Of a stretch of DNA of 64,000 nt, positions 9,176 through 18,581 are shown one piece after another (within the stretch, counting starts at the first letter, position 1; every line of letters starts with the position of its first letter). A program made the position numbers and the translations under genes. Source of the DNA: Bacteroidota bacterium (GTDB lineage: Bacteria; Bacteroidota; Ignavibacteria; Ignavibacteriales; Ignavibacteriaceae); assembly GCA_020161395.1 (NCBI GenBank), contig JAIUOE010000004.1, positions 62,001 to 126,000 on the forward strand, given 5' to 3'. Below the pieces are notes generated by a model. The model was given only the letters and a program-made list of their open reading frames with translations. It did no database searches and had not been told where the DNA came from.

Positions 9176-10407
9176 CAGTAGTGATCAACACAGTTCTTAG
9201 ATCATGCCTGTTAATCTTTGTCTTCATCTTTTCTCTTTCCGGGAAGAATGCTGACTCACTTTCGCAGAAATACAACACATTTTCGAATCTTGTTGTAAAA
9301 GGTGAATTTGATTCAGCATTTTATCTTGGTCAAGAGTTGATGTCGGAGTCCGGTTTTTCCCCCTATTATTCCTGGTTCTACCCTAAGTTTAATGAAGTTT
9401 TGTTTCATAACATTTCTGACACCACAAAATTAATTACGCCGGGATTTATTCGAGATTTTTTCAAGTCCGCAAGGGCAAACGATCCCGATAATTCACTCCC
9501 TTACTATGTTTCTGAAGCATTTCTACTCGACAGATACTTTGATCTGGGATTTAAGGATATTTACCCGCTCTACGAAGCCGCACTAAAACTTGCAGGTAAA
9601 CAGGATGACCTTATTGTCCAACGACTTTCAGAAAAAGCTGCCCGGGCAGATATCAAAGATACGACGACAATTCTCACGATTCTGGATATGAGTACATATC
9701 TACTCGAAAAATATCCGGATGAAGTAAAATGGGGTGAACTGATAAGTCAACTCGCCGGATCAGAAGAAAACCTGATAAAACTGCGTTTAAAACTGCATGA
9801 ACTGAAACCCGAAAGTTCCTCCAACACCTGGGCTCTGGTCTCGATACTGATAGAGAACGAAAAGTACAAAGATGCCTTTCCATATTTACTGAAACTGACC
9901 CGACAATTTCCGGATGAGTTGAAATACTGGAAAAGCTTCACTTTCACTGCAGATAAGTTGAAAGATGAAGAAAGCACATTAACAGGCTATCTGAATCTGA
10001 TAAAACTGGAACCGTCCGTTAAAGACTACTATTTCAACATTGGTGTGCTTTTTGAGAAAAAAGACAACTACGGGGCTGCTGTTAAATATTTCAGGAAGGC
10101 TTCGGAGGCAGGGAAGGGGTGGGGAAAAGCACTTTTTTATGAAGGACTGGTTTATGAGAACTCTGCCAGAACCTGCGGTAAACTCGAGTTTTATGACAAG
10201 TGTGTCTATCAACTTGCCTATGAAAAATATCTTAATGCCCTCGGGTATGATTCCACGCTTACAGAATTGAAAGACAGAATTGAAGATATAGAAAAATATC
10301 TTCCCGACACCTCTGAGTATACGGCTAATGGCTTCAAGTCGGGTGATGATATAAAGATTATGGGAAGTTGTTATATTTGGATTGAAGAAAAGTTAAAGAT
10401 ACAATAA
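9151..10407 (+). CDS. TPR-repeat protein with N-terminal signal or anchor
   Basis: This 418-residue protein has a hydrophobic N-terminal segment ([12 protein letters not shown]) and then helical repeats. Clear TPR-like units lie in the last half ([53 protein letters not shown]). The C-terminal [13 protein letters not shown] ... [13 protein letters not shown] tail recalls TPR proteins of other Bacteroidota. The ATG at 9151 overlaps the barrel gene. A GTG at 9181, just after the barrel stop, would give a cleaner signal peptide and is a real alternative. It probably acts in the periplasm as a scaffold for the two preceding envelope proteins, by inference from position. Confidence 0.65.
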   Translation: MVFENGLLAVVINTVLRSCLLIFVFIFSLSGKNADSLSQKYNTFSNLVVKGEFDSAFYLGQELMSESGFSPYYSWFYPKFNEVLFHNISDTTKLITPGFIRDFFKSARANDPDNSLPYYVSEAFLLDRYFDLGFKDIYPLYEAALKLAGKQDDLIVQRLSEKAARADIKDTTTILTILDMSTYLLEKYPDEVKWGELISQLAGSEENLIKLRLKLHELKPESSSNTWALVSILIENEKYKDAFPYLLKLTRQFPDELKYWKSFTFTADKLKDEESTLTGYLNLIKLEPSVKDYYFNIGVLFEKKDNYGAAVKYFRKASEAGKGWGKALFYEGLVYENSARTCGKLEFYDKCVYQLAYEKYLNALGYDSTLTELKDRIEDIEKYLPDTSEYTANGFKSGDDIKIMGSCYIWIEEKLKIQ

Positions 10408-10421
10408 ACGGAGATTATATA

Positions 10422-11714
10422 ATGTACGATTCTTTAAAAAATGATCCCGAAATGTACGAGGTTTTGCAACTCGAAACGGGAAGACAGACAGAAAAACTTG
10501 AACTGATTGCTTCCGAAAACATCGTAAGTCCGGCTGTTCTTGCTGCGGCAGGATCCGTTCTGACCAACAAATATGCGGAAGGGTACCCCGGAAAACGATA
10601 CTATGGCGGATGCGAATATGTTGATATGGCGGAAGATATTGCTCGTGAAAGACTAAAAAAACTTTTTGGTGCAGAGTATGTAAATGTTCAGCCACACAGC
10701 GGATCTCAGGCGAATATGGGTGTTTTTATGACGATCCTGAAGCCGGGTGATAAGATTCTCGGTCTGAGTCTTGCTCATGGTGGTCACCTGACACACGGTT
10801 CTCCTGTCAACTTCTCCGGCAAAATTTATCAGGCGGTTGCGTATGAACTTGACAAAGAGACCGGCCTCCTGAATTATGAGAATATTGAGTCGCTTGCAAA
10901 ACAGGAAAAACCAAAATTGATTATTGCCGGTGGCAGTGCGTATTCGAGAGACTGGGATTATAAAAAATTCAGAGAAATAGCTGACCAGGTCGGTGCTTTC
11001 CTCCTTTGCGACATGGCACATCCTGCAGGACTGATTTCAAAAGGGCTGTTGAACAACCCTCTCGAACATTGTCATTTTGTGACTTCCACAACCCACAAAA
11101 CACTTCGTGGTCCGAGAGGCGGAGTAATATTGATGGGGAAGGATTTTGAAAATCCATTTGGAATATCGGTTCCCAAAACCGGAAGATTAAAAATGATGTC
11201 AGAATTGATTGACAGCACGATAATGCCGGGTATTCAGGGCGGTCCCCTTATGCATATTATTATGGCTAAAGGTGTGGCTTTTGGTGAAGCTTTACAGGAC
11301 TCTTTTACGGGTTATGTACATCAGGTGAGGGCGAATGCAAGAAAACTTGCGGCGGAACTCGTTAAAAAGGACTATCATATTATATCGGGTGGTACCGACA
11401 ATCATTTGATGCTTGTTGACCTGTCAAATAAAAATATCAGCGGAAAAGCTGCTGAAATTGCACTCGGAAAAGCCGGGATTACCGTAAATAAAAACATGGT
11501 GCCTTTTGATCAGAGAAGTCCTTTTGTTACCAGCGGAATAAGAGTCGGAACGCCTGCATCCACAACCCGTGGAATGAAGGAAAATGAAATGGTGAGAATC
11601 GCAGAGCTGATCGACAAAGCAGTCGTTAATTCAGAAAATGAAGAGATTCTGGCAGGCATTAAAAATGATGTAAAAGAGCTCTGCTCGGGTTTTCCTCTGT
11701 TTTTCGGGAAATAA
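10422..11714 (+). CDS. glyA: Serine hydroxymethyltransferase
   Basis: This PLP enzyme of 430 residues interconverts serine plus tetrahydrofolate with glycine plus methylene-tetrahydrofolate. Conserved segments include [26 protein letters not shown] and [11 protein letters not shown], and [13 protein letters not shown] with the PLP lysine at residue 226. [12 protein letters not shown] lies near the C-terminus. A GGAG ribosome site precedes the ATG. It sits 14 nt after the TPR gene, and tatC begins directly after its stop, so the three are probably co-transcribed. folP at 56 kb is the other folate gene in the window. Confidence 0.97.
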   Translation: MYDSLKNDPEMYEVLQLETGRQTEKLELIASENIVSPAVLAAAGSVLTNKYAEGYPGKRYYGGCEYVDMAEDIARERLKKLFGAEYVNVQPHSGSQANMGVFMTILKPGDKILGLSLAHGGHLTHGSPVNFSGKIYQAVAYELDKETGLLNYENIESLAKQEKPKLIIAGGSAYSRDWDYKKFREIADQVGAFLLCDMAHPAGLISKGLLNNPLEHCHFVTSTTHKTLRGPRGGVILMGKDFENPFGISVPKTGRLKMMSELIDSTIMPGIQGGPLMHIIMAKGVAFGEALQDSFTGYVHQVRANARKLAAELVKKDYHIISGGTDNHLMLVDLSNKNISGKAAEIALGKAGITVNKNMVPFDQRSPFVTSGIRVGTPASTTRGMKENEMVRIAELIDKAVVNSENEEILAGIKNDVKELCSGFPLFFGK

Positions 11715-12491
11715 ATGATCGCTGAAGAAATTCCGGATCAGTTATCGGGAGAAGAGAATGATGAACCTGAAGTGGAGATGTCATTTTGGGATCATCTCGA
11801 AGAGCTAAGAAGCAGACTCCTCAAAATATTCGCCGGGGTAATTCCGATATGGTTGATTTCAATTGGTTTTGCGCAGGATGTAATTAATACTGTATTGTTG
11901 ACACCGGCATGGAATTCAACAATAAAGCTGCAAAACATCAGGCCCTTTGGTCAGTTGATGTTAAACTTTGAGGTAAGTTTTATTGTTGCACTTATTGTAA
12001 CGGTACCTTACAGTTTTTATCATCTGTGGCAGTTTATTGCGCCTGCTTTGCACAAACATGAGAAAAATGCTTTGCTTTGGGCAGCATTCTACTCGTCATT
12101 CTGTTTTTTAGGTGGCACCGCTTTTGGATACTTTGTCATGATTCCGATGACTTTAAGTTTCGCTGCCGGTTTTGGCAGTGCAGAGGTGCTGAATATTTTC
12201 GCGCTCGATGAATATATGTCGCTGATTTTCAGCATCTTGATCGGTAGTTCATTGATATTCGAATTGCCGGTTGTTTCCTATCTCCTGACACGAATAGGAA
12301 TACTTTCGCCGGAGTTCATGATCAAGTATCGCAGACATGCCATCATAATCCTGATGGTTCTGGCAGCATTTTTATCACCGGGAACTGATCCGTTTTCAAT
12401 GTTGATTCTGGCTGTTCCGCTTTTTTTACTTTACGAAACGAGTATTCTCATATCCAAATGGGCAACAAAGAAAAATTTAACTTCCCGGTAA
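11715..12491 (+). CDS. tatC: Twin-arginine translocase subunit TatC
   Basis: A 258-residue polytopic membrane protein with the TatC hallmark FWDHLEELRSRL just before the first membrane helix (after an acidic 22-residue head). It has about six predicted helices and the conserved loops VPYSFYHLWQFIAPALHKHEK and FELPVVSYLLTRIGI. TatC is the receptor for twin-arginine signal peptides and exports folded proteins. No TatA/B gene is in the window. The ATG directly follows the glyA stop codon. The stop overlaps the ATG of the prenyl synthase as TAATG. Confidence 0.95.
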   Translation: MIAEEIPDQLSGEENDEPEVEMSFWDHLEELRSRLLKIFAGVIPIWLISIGFAQDVINTVLLTPAWNSTIKLQNIRPFGQLMLNFEVSFIVALIVTVPYSFYHLWQFIAPALHKHEKNALLWAAFYSSFCFLGGTAFGYFVMIPMTLSFAAGFGSAEVLNIFALDEYMSLIFSILIGSSLIFELPVVSYLLTRIGILSPEFMIKYRRHAIIILMVLAAFLSPGTDPFSMLILAVPLFLLYETSILISKWATKKNLTSR

Positions 12492-13456
12492 TGGATCAGG
12501 TTTTGGCTCCGGTCAAGGATGGTTTGACAGAATTTAACAGACACTTCAAAGAGTCGATGAAATCCAATGTCAAACTGCTCAATCTTGCCACTTCCTTTAT
12601 TTTAAAGCAAAAGGGTAAGAAAATAAGACCGACCCTTGTGCTTTTAACTGCGAGCCTGTGTGGTGGTATCAATGAAAGAACCTATCGTGGTGCCACAATG
12701 GTTGAATTGTTGCATACCGCAACCCTTGTACACGATGATGTCGTAGATCAGGCTGACAAGAGGAGAGGATTTCCATCCATTAATGCCATCTGGAAAAACA
12801 AAGCTTCGGTTCTGCTGGGAGATTATCTTCTTTCCAAAGGTTTGATGCTTTCGGTTTCATCCAAGGATTATGATTTTCTCGAGACAATAACTGATACTGT
12901 AAAACGGATGGCGGAAGGGGAGTTGCTTCAACTCGAAAAATCGCGGAAACTTGATATTGACGAAGAGACATACTTCAGGGTGATTTCTGATAAAACTGCC
13001 TCTCTTATCGAAACCTGTTGCTATATTGGTGCACTGAGTTCGACCGATAACGAAACCTTCAGGCAGGAAGCAAGAAAATTCGGGAGTCTTTTAGGAATTT
13101 CATTTCAAATTAAAGATGATATTCTTGACTACGAAGGGACGACTAAGCTTTTTGGCAAACCAATCGGTGGTGACATAAAAGAGAAAAAGATTACTCTTCC
13201 CCTAATCTATGCAATGGAAAAAGCGGGGAAATCCGCCGGCAGGAAAATTATTAAAGAGATCCGGTCTCTAAACGAAAAAGACAGTGTGGAAAATATTATC
13301 GACTTCGTAATCAAGAACGATGGTCTGAAGCTCGCGCAGGAAAAAGCGGTACAAATAGCAGATGAGGCTAAAGCCTGTCTCGAAGTTTTTCCTCAGAGTG
13401 AGTACAAAAATTCACTTCTTTCGCTCGTTGACTTCGTAGTAAACAGAAAAAGTTAG
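12491..13456 (+). CDS. Long-chain polyprenyl diphosphate synthase
   Basis: A trans-prenyltransferase of about 321 residues that adds isopentenyl units to an allylic diphosphate, most likely to make the menaquinone side chain. It shows GKKIRPTLV, the first Asp-rich motif in VHDDVVDQADKRRG, and the second in IKDDILDYEG followed by KPIGGDIKEKKITLP. I chose the ATG at 12491, which forms TAATG with the tatC stop. An ATG at 12458 would add 11 residues and overlap tatC by 34 nt. Product length (heptaprenyl, octaprenyl or other) cannot be read from sequence alone, so no symbol is given. Confidence 0.9.
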   Translation: MDQVLAPVKDGLTEFNRHFKESMKSNVKLLNLATSFILKQKGKKIRPTLVLLTASLCGGINERTYRGATMVELLHTATLVHDDVVDQADKRRGFPSINAIWKNKASVLLGDYLLSKGLMLSVSSKDYDFLETITDTVKRMAEGELLQLEKSRKLDIDEETYFRVISDKTASLIETCCYIGALSSTDNETFRQEARKFGSLLGISFQIKDDILDYEGTTKLFGKPIGGDIKEKKITLPLIYAMEKAGKSAGRKIIKEIRSLNEKDSVENIIDFVIKNDGLKLAQEKAVQIADEAKACLEVFPQSEYKNSLLSLVDFVVNRKS

Positions 13457-13486
13457 ATTCTCAATAATCCCGGTGCAGTCGAACAA

Positions 13487-13963
13487 TCATGCCCGGCTGT
13501 CTCTGAAATCGAATCCTTTCACAGGTTCCCGTAAAGTAAGAACGGGACATGGTGCCTTCCTTACCACTTTATCAGCGGTGCTTCCAAAGAGAATCTGTTC
13601 GACACCCGAATGACCATGTGTGGAAATAATGATCAGATCGACATCTTCAGATTTTGCAAGGTCAATTATCTCCAGGTAAGGTTTACCGAGTTTAACAATT
13701 GGAATCACTTCAATATCAGCAGGAATATTTTCTCTGGCAACCCTTCCCAGTTCTTCCTTGGCTTTTTCATCAATCTGGTATGACAGTGTTGGAAGTGCAA
13801 TCTGACCAATACTAAGATCGGGGGGATAAATTACAGGTTCGACAACATAAACGAGTAAAATCTGTGATTTATACAGTTTAGCGAACTCCGAGGCATATTT
13901 AAGAGCCTGCAGTGAGTAATCACTAAAATCGATTGGAACGAGTATTTTATCGAATTGTATCAT
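13487..13963 (-). CDS. Universal stress protein (UspA family)
   Basis: A single Usp domain of 158 residues. It starts FDKILVPIDFSDYSLQALKYA and carries the ATP-binding signature G-2x-G-9x-G-S/T in THGHSGVEQILFGSTADKV, followed by KAPCPVLTLR. ATP-binding Usp proteins usually modulate stress physiology; the specific target is unknown. A GAAAGG ribosome site lies 8 nt before the ATG. It is 25 nt downstream of the HisA-like gene on the same strand and probably shares its transcript. A few extra residues follow the usual domain end. Confidence 0.93.
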   Translation of the reverse strand: MIQFDKILVPIDFSDYSLQALKYASEFAKLYKSQILLVYVVEPVIYPPDLSIGQIALPTLSYQIDEKAKEELGRVARENIPADIEVIPIVKLGKPYLEIIDLAKSEDVDLIIISTHGHSGVEQILFGSTADKVVRKAPCPVLTLREPVKGFDFRDSRA

Positions 13964-13988
13964 TGTTTTAACCTTTCAATTAGTTTGA

Positions 13989-14738
13989 CTAATCAAATAA
14001 TCCCGATTCTGCAAGTCGCCAGATTTTTTGACAGGGGAACCTGTTCTCATAGAGTGCTCTGCCAATAATTACAGAGTCAACTCCTTCAGACGCCAATGCA
14101 TTTACAGCGAAAAGTTCTTCTTTATTTGCGATTCCACCCGAATGAGTAATTCTTTTTTGAGTAACTTCTGCGATCAGCCGTGTAAGTTCGATATTGGGAC
14201 CCCCGAGCATGCCGTTTGTAAGTACATCAGCAACAATAAACCTGTTTACGCCGATACCCGCCAGTTGAGAGGCTAAATCAGCCGGATGAATCCCGGTTTT
14301 TTGTTTTCGTCCCTTGATTACTACCTCGTTATCGATAACATCGATTCCGACCACCACTTTTGATGGACCAAATTTGTCAAAAATCCGGTAAAATTCTTTT
14401 CTGTTTTCGATGACAACCGAGGCGACTACTACTCTACATACACCCGTGTCAAAAGCATATTCTGCATCCTTTACGGTTCTGATGCCACCCGTAAACTCAA
14501 CCGGAATGATCACGGATGAACAAATCTGTGCGATCAGTGAATGATTTACTGATGTGGAACCATAAATACCGTCAAAATCCACCACATGGATCATCTTGGC
14601 ATTTTCACTTCGCCAGATCATCGCCATCTCGAGGGGATCATCGCAATAGCCAGCACATCCCAGTTCGGGAATGCCCTGGACTGTACGAACAGTTTTACCG
14701 TTTTTTATATCAATAGAGGGAATTACTAGCAATGACAT
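13989..14738 (-). CDS. HisA-like phosphoribosyl isomerase, divergent at the active site
   Basis: A TIM-barrel protein of 249 residues that aligns along its length with HisA, which isomerises ProFAR to PRFAR in histidine synthesis. The N-terminal IPSIDIKNGK keeps the first catalytic Asp (D10), and VVGIDVIDNE keeps the second (D133). The usual T-D-x-x-R-D-G-T/M-L segment reads IVADVLTNGML, so the catalytic Thr is Ala170 and RDG is TNG. The phosphate-binding GT near 106-107 is AS. It is not surrounded by other his genes. It may be a true but unusual HisA or a paralogue with another sugar-phosphate substrate; I therefore give no symbol. Confidence 0.75.
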   Translation of the reverse strand: MSLLVIPSIDIKNGKTVRTVQGIPELGCAGYCDDPLEMAMIWRSENAKMIHVVDFDGIYGSTSVNHSLIAQICSSVIIPVEFTGGIRTVKDAEYAFDTGVCRVVVASVVIENRKEFYRIFDKFGPSKVVVGIDVIDNEVVIKGRKQKTGIHPADLASQLAGIGVNRFIVADVLTNGMLGGPNIELTRLIAEVTQKRITHSGGIANKEELFAVNALASEGVDSVIIGRALYENRFPCQKIWRLAESGLFD

Positions 14739-14883
14739 ATAATTTGTTGTTTTACCTTGCTAAAATAAGAAATAATTAATAAAAAGGTGTTGATATTAAT
14801 TTTTATAAAGAAATTTTTACAATTTCCACGATTTTTGAGCTAAAAATTTGATTTTATGACCAATTTATAGCATTTTAGAAAAT

Positions 14884-15717
14884 ATGAAATATAATTTCTT
14901 GATAGATACAATATCCGGAAACAAAATTGAGCTGGATGTTTATTCGAGCAACAAATCCTTACCCAAACCTGTGGTTGTTTTTGTGCACGGATTTAAGGGA
15001 TTCAAAGACTGGGGTTTTTTCCCTTTGGCAGCACGGTTTTTCGAGGAGAGGGGATATCATTCACTCGTCTTTAATTTTTCGCATAATGGTATATCTTCAG
15101 GCAATGATGTTTTCAACGAGCTTGAAAAATTTGAAAAGAACACCCTTTCTCTGGAAGTTGAAGAATTAAAAGAGATTTCGTTGCGTGTTATTTCAAATGA
15201 ATTTTGTAATTTTAATGGTGAATTATTCATTATTGGACACAGCAGGGGCGGAGCGGTTACACTTCTTGCTTCTCCCGAAATTAAAAATCTTAGTGCTTTG
15301 TCTGTATGGGCTTCCATCTCTTATGTCGACAGATATACTGACAGACAGAAAAAGGAGTGGAGGGAGAAAGGCTGTCTCAGCTTTTTAAACACACGAACGG
15401 GACAGGAGATGAAGCTCGATTATTCGTTCCTGGAAGATATTCTGACGAATAAAAACGACAAACTCTCAGTTGAGAAGCATGTAAGAATGCTGGACTTGCC
15501 AATTCTTACAATCCATGGCGAAATCGACTTGACAGTGCCCTTAAGAGATGCAGGAAACATCAGTTCTTATTGCAAAAATCCTTCATCAGAGTTTTTTATT
15601 GTCCCGAAAGCAGGGCACACATTCAATATGGTGCATCCCCCGGGGGAGATGACAGATCAATTTAACGAAGTATTAAATAAAACAGAATCTTTTTTCCGAA
15701 AATATAACAGAGGTTAG
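14884..15717 (+). CDS. Alpha/beta hydrolase (serine-aminopeptidase-like)
   Basis: A 277-residue alpha/beta hydrolase. VVVFVHGFKGFKDWGFFP contains the HG oxyanion loop, GHSRGG holds the nucleophile Ser, HGEIDLTVP the acid and KAGHTFNMVHP the His. The triad is complete, so it is likely active as an esterase, acyl hydrolase or peptidase; the substrate is unknown. There is no signal peptide, so it is cytoplasmic. The 145-nt AT-rich gap upstream (14739-14883) separates it from the divergent HisA-like gene and must carry both promoters. bioY begins one base after its stop. Confidence 0.88.
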   Translation: MKYNFLIDTISGNKIELDVYSSNKSLPKPVVVFVHGFKGFKDWGFFPLAARFFEERGYHSLVFNFSHNGISSGNDVFNELEKFEKNTLSLEVEELKEISLRVISNEFCNFNGELFIIGHSRGGAVTLLASPEIKNLSALSVWASISYVDRYTDRQKKEWREKGCLSFLNTRTGQEMKLDYSFLEDILTNKNDKLSVEKHVRMLDLPILTIHGEIDLTVPLRDAGNISSYCKNPSSEFFIVPKAGHTFNMVHPPGEMTDQFNEVLNKTESFFRKYNRG

Positions 15718-15718
15718 A

Positions 15719-16282
15719 ATGTCCGTGATTACAAAATCAGAAAATATTATTTCTTACATCAAAGATAAAGTGATATCACATCCACTTTTCGGTATCGCAT
15801 CCTTTTCAATTCTTATGGCTATTGCCGCACAAATTACAATTCCGGTGAAACCGGTTCCTACAACACTTCAATCCATGATTGTCGTACTGTCGGGAGCAAT
15901 GCTTGGTTCCAGAAAAGGATTTTATGCAATGATCGCTTATTTGGGCATGGGAATTGCCGGATTGCCTGTCTTTGCACAGTCACCCGATCTTGCTCCGGGA
16001 ATCGCCAGATTGTTTGGACCTACAGGTGGATATCTTCTTGCTTTCCCGCTTGCTGCCTGGCTGACCGGCTTTGTCATGGAAAGAAAATCTGATTATGTGA
16101 CTTCTGTTCTTACATTCTTCGGTGCGCATGTTGTTATTCTGGGAATGGGAGCTCTTTATCTCGATCTTTTCCTCGCAGGCGGTTTTACCAAAACCCTTGA
16201 ACTTGGAGTGATTATCTTTTCGATTTCAACTGTTGTAAAAGTTTTAGCAGCTTCATTGATCTTCAAATCCCTCAGAAAATAA
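15719..16282 (+). CDS. bioY: Biotin transporter BioY
   Basis: A 187-residue membrane protein of the BioY family, the substrate-binding S component of ECF-type biotin importers. Conserved sequence includes ITIPVKPVPTTLQSMIVVLSGAMLG, AYLGMGIAGLPVFA and GPTGGYLLAFPLAAW. About six membrane helices are predicted. No EcfA or EcfT gene is near, so it either shares a module encoded elsewhere or works alone. No biotin synthesis genes are in the window. It lies directly after the hydrolase gene and 12 nt before the Fe-S oxidoreductase. Confidence 0.95.
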   Translation: MSVITKSENIISYIKDKVISHPLFGIASFSILMAIAAQITIPVKPVPTTLQSMIVVLSGAMLGSRKGFYAMIAYLGMGIAGLPVFAQSPDLAPGIARLFGPTGGYLLAFPLAAWLTGFVMERKSDYVTSVLTFFGAHVVILGMGALYLDLFLAGGFTKTLELGVIIFSISTVVKVLAASLIFKSLRK

Positions 16283-16294
16283 GAATTATTAGAG

Positions 16295-18289
16295 ATGTTG
16301 AAAATCGTTGCGTTTGCGATCGTTCTTTTAACGGCGTTTATTATTTTTTCGATAAGTGCCAGGAGAATACTGGGCTTTCTTAAACTCGGGAAGCCTGATA
16401 ACAGGTTTGGTGATATAGGTTTAAGAATAAAAAATGTGATAGTGATCGCAATTGCCCAGTCAAAACTTTTCAGAGATCCTGTGGCAGGAATCGTTCACGC
16501 ACTCATTTTCTGGGGCTTTGTCCTGTTTATCTCTGCAGTTCTTGAGACTTTCATTCAGGGATTTGTGCCTCATTTTACATTTGCTTTTCTGGGACCACTT
16601 TTCAGTCTGATGACATTCACACAGGATGTTTTTGGACTTTTAGTGATCGGCTCTGTGCTTTTTGCTTTGTACAGAAGATTTGTACAGAGAGTAAAGAGGC
16701 TCGAGGTGGACAGGGAAGGACAACTTGATGCAGCATTTATTCTTGTTTTGATTCTGTTTGTTGTTCTTAGCATGATGGGTCAAAATGCAGCTCATGTTGC
16801 GAAGACAGGTCATCTTGCCGAGTGGGAGGTCAGACCGGTTGTAACTTATCTGACGGGGCTTTTTGGTACTTCCGGCGCTGCGGAAAACGCATTTGAAGTC
16901 TTTTGGTGGTTGCATGTTTTACTTGTATTGGGCTTCCTCAACTATCTTCCTTACTCAAAACATCTCCATGTTATCACTTCAGTTCCGAATGTCTGGTTCT
17001 CGAATCCATTGGAGAAGAGAGCGCAACTTCAACCGATAAATCTTGCGGATGAAAATGCCGAATATTTTGGTGTGAATGACATTGAAAAGTTTACCTGGAA
17101 GCAATTGCTTGATGGTTTTTCTTGTACCGAGTGTGGCCGTTGTGAATCTGTTTGTCCTGCGAATACAGTCGGGAAACCGCTTTCACCCCGAAAAATAATC
17201 ACCGATGTTCGCGACAGAACGCTGGACAAGGGGCCACTGCTTGTTGCTGGAGTGAAAGAAGGCGAGATGCTGGAAAAATCTCTTGTCCCCAACTACACTT
17301 CCGAAGCTGAGCTATGGTCATGCACCACCTGCATGGCTTGTGTTCAGGAGTGTCCGGTAATGATCGAGCATGTGGGTACAATAGTGGATATGCGCCGTCA
17401 CCTGGTATTGATGGAATCCAATTTCCCGGCTGAGTTGAATAATACTTTCAAAAGTCTGGAAAACAATGGCTCCCCTTGGGCATTTCCGGCTTCTGAAAGA
17501 GGTGCTTGGGCAGAAGGATTGGGTATAAAGACCATGGCAGAAGACCCGAATACTGAATATCTGTTTTGGGTCGGATGCGCAGGTTCTTTCGATGACAGAT
17601 ACAAAAAAGTATCTAAATCTTTCGCCGGAATTATGCAAAAGGCGGGAATTGATTTCAGAATTCTGGGCAGTGAAGAGCAGTGCAACGGTGATACAGCCCG
17701 CAGGCTGGGAAATGAATACCTTGCACAGACACTGATGCAGACAAACATTGAGACATTGAATAATTACGGTGTCAAGAAAATTGTAACTGCTTGCCCGCAC
17801 TGTTTCAACTCACTTAAAAATGAATTTCCTCAGTTTGGTGGAAACTATGAGGTTCTACATCACTCGGAGATGATCGATAAGCTTATATCTGATGGCAAAA
17901 TAGACATTGACGAAAAATCAAAGGAAATTACCGCTACTTATCACGATTCGTGCTACATTGGAAGATACAATGAGATTTATGACGCCCCGAGAAACATAAT
18001 AACGAAATCGGTGGCAAACCCGCAAATTGAAATGACACGGAGCAAATCAAAAGGATTTTGCTGTGGAGCTGGTGGCGGCAGGATGTTCATGGAAGATTCC
18101 GAGGGGGGAAGAGTGAACATTGAAAGAAGTAAGGAGGCGATAGCAACCGGAGCCAATATCATTGCTACAGCCTGCCCCTTCTGTATGACCATGATGACAG
18201 ATGGTGTCAAGGCTTTGGAAAAATCGGACGATGTGAAAGTTAAAGACATCGCAGAAATTGTTTTTGAAAACACACACATCCATAAATAA
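16295..18289 (+). CDS. Membrane-anchored HdrD-type Fe-S oxidoreductase
   Basis: A 664-residue fusion. The N-terminal 240 residues form about five to six membrane helices of NarI type with several His candidates for b-haems (GIVHALIFWGF, WWLHVLLVLGF, SKHLHV). Two [4Fe-4S] motifs follow, CTECGRCESVCP and CTTCMACVQECP. Two CCG domains end the protein (WVGCAGSF, TACPHCFNS, DSCYIGRYN, GFCCGAGGG). This architecture matches proteins proposed to pass electrons from EtfAB to menaquinone during acyl-CoA oxidation. EtfAB genes are not in the window, although an enoyl-CoA hydratase-like gene lies 5 kb downstream. Function is inferred from architecture. Confidence 0.88.
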   Translation: MLKIVAFAIVLLTAFIIFSISARRILGFLKLGKPDNRFGDIGLRIKNVIVIAIAQSKLFRDPVAGIVHALIFWGFVLFISAVLETFIQGFVPHFTFAFLGPLFSLMTFTQDVFGLLVIGSVLFALYRRFVQRVKRLEVDREGQLDAAFILVLILFVVLSMMGQNAAHVAKTGHLAEWEVRPVVTYLTGLFGTSGAAENAFEVFWWLHVLLVLGFLNYLPYSKHLHVITSVPNVWFSNPLEKRAQLQPINLADENAEYFGVNDIEKFTWKQLLDGFSCTECGRCESVCPANTVGKPLSPRKIITDVRDRTLDKGPLLVAGVKEGEMLEKSLVPNYTSEAELWSCTTCMACVQECPVMIEHVGTIVDMRRHLVLMESNFPAELNNTFKSLENNGSPWAFPASERGAWAEGLGIKTMAEDPNTEYLFWVGCAGSFDDRYKKVSKSFAGIMQKAGIDFRILGSEEQCNGDTARRLGNEYLAQTLMQTNIETLNNYGVKKIVTACPHCFNSLKNEFPQFGGNYEVLHHSEMIDKLISDGKIDIDEKSKEITATYHDSCYIGRYNEIYDAPRNIITKSVANPQIEMTRSKSKGFCCGAGGGRMFMEDSEGGRVNIERSKEAIATGANIIATACPFCMTMMTDGVKALEKSDDVKVKDIAEIVFENTHIHK

Positions 18290-18303
18290 ACAGGAGCAAC
18301 CAT

Positions 18304-18486
18304 ATGGAGAAATACAAGCAGTTATTAGACGCGGTTCAAGCTATGGAAGCTGATTTCCATAAATTCTATGAAAAGGAACAATCAGCAGCCGGTACAAGAA
18401 TCAGAAAAAGCCTCAGCGACCTTAAAAAACTCGCTCAGGACCTTCGCGAAGATGTACAGAACACAAAGAATTCACGCAAAGGTTAG
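18304..18486 (+). CDS. Histone H1-like small protein
   Basis: A 60-residue, lysine-rich helical protein. MEKYKQLLDAVQAMEADFHK, AAGTRIRKSLSDLKKLAQDLR and the basic end NTKNSRKG match the small histone-H1-like (Hc1-like) proteins common in Bacteroidota. It is probably a nucleoid-associated protein. A strong AGGAG ribosome site (CAGGAGCAACCAT) precedes the ATG, consistent with abundant expression. A strong intrinsic terminator follows 30 nt after its stop. It is downstream of the Fe-S oxidoreductase by 14 nt. Confidence 0.8.
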   Translation: MEKYKQLLDAVQAMEADFHKFYEKEQSAAGTRIRKSLSDLKKLAQDLREDVQNTKNSRKG

Positions 18487-18516
18487 TATACTTTACTGAT
18501 TCTTATATCAATTGTT

Positions 18517-18551
18517 AAGCCGCTCAATACCCGTTGAGTGGCTTTTTTTTT
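18517..18551 (+). terminator. Intrinsic terminator after the histone-like gene
   Basis: An 11-bp stem (18517-18527 with 18534-18544, one G-U pair) with a six-base loop is followed by a run of nine T. It closes the bioY/oxidoreductase/histone transcript. It also overlaps the promoter region of the MFS gene, so a longer MFS reading frame beginning at 18534 cannot be the real one. Confidence 0.9.
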
Positions 18552-18552
18552 G

Positions 18553-18560
18553 TAATTTTG
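18553..18560 (+). promoter_or_regulatory. Putative FCB-type promoter of the MFS gene
   Basis: TAATTTTG is a perfect match to TAnnTTTG. A TTG at 18534-18536 lies 16 nt upstream as a possible -33 box. The element is directly after the T-run of the preceding terminator and 22 nt before the MFS ATG, so the terminator stem supplies the -33 box. Confidence 0.5.
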
Positions 18561-18581
18561 CATTTTGTTTCCGGAAAAATT

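Noticed and set aside
15057-15317. Antisense reading frames of 60-160 codons inside real genes (for example this one, 17318-17800 and 33550-34038)
   Set aside because: They lie opposite or out of frame with strongly conserved genes, lack ribosome sites and resemble no family.
18534-18581. MFS reading frame extended upstream to 18534
   Set aside because: It would start inside the terminator stem and encode the T-run as Phe/Val; the promoter-like element and the ATG at 18582 fit better.
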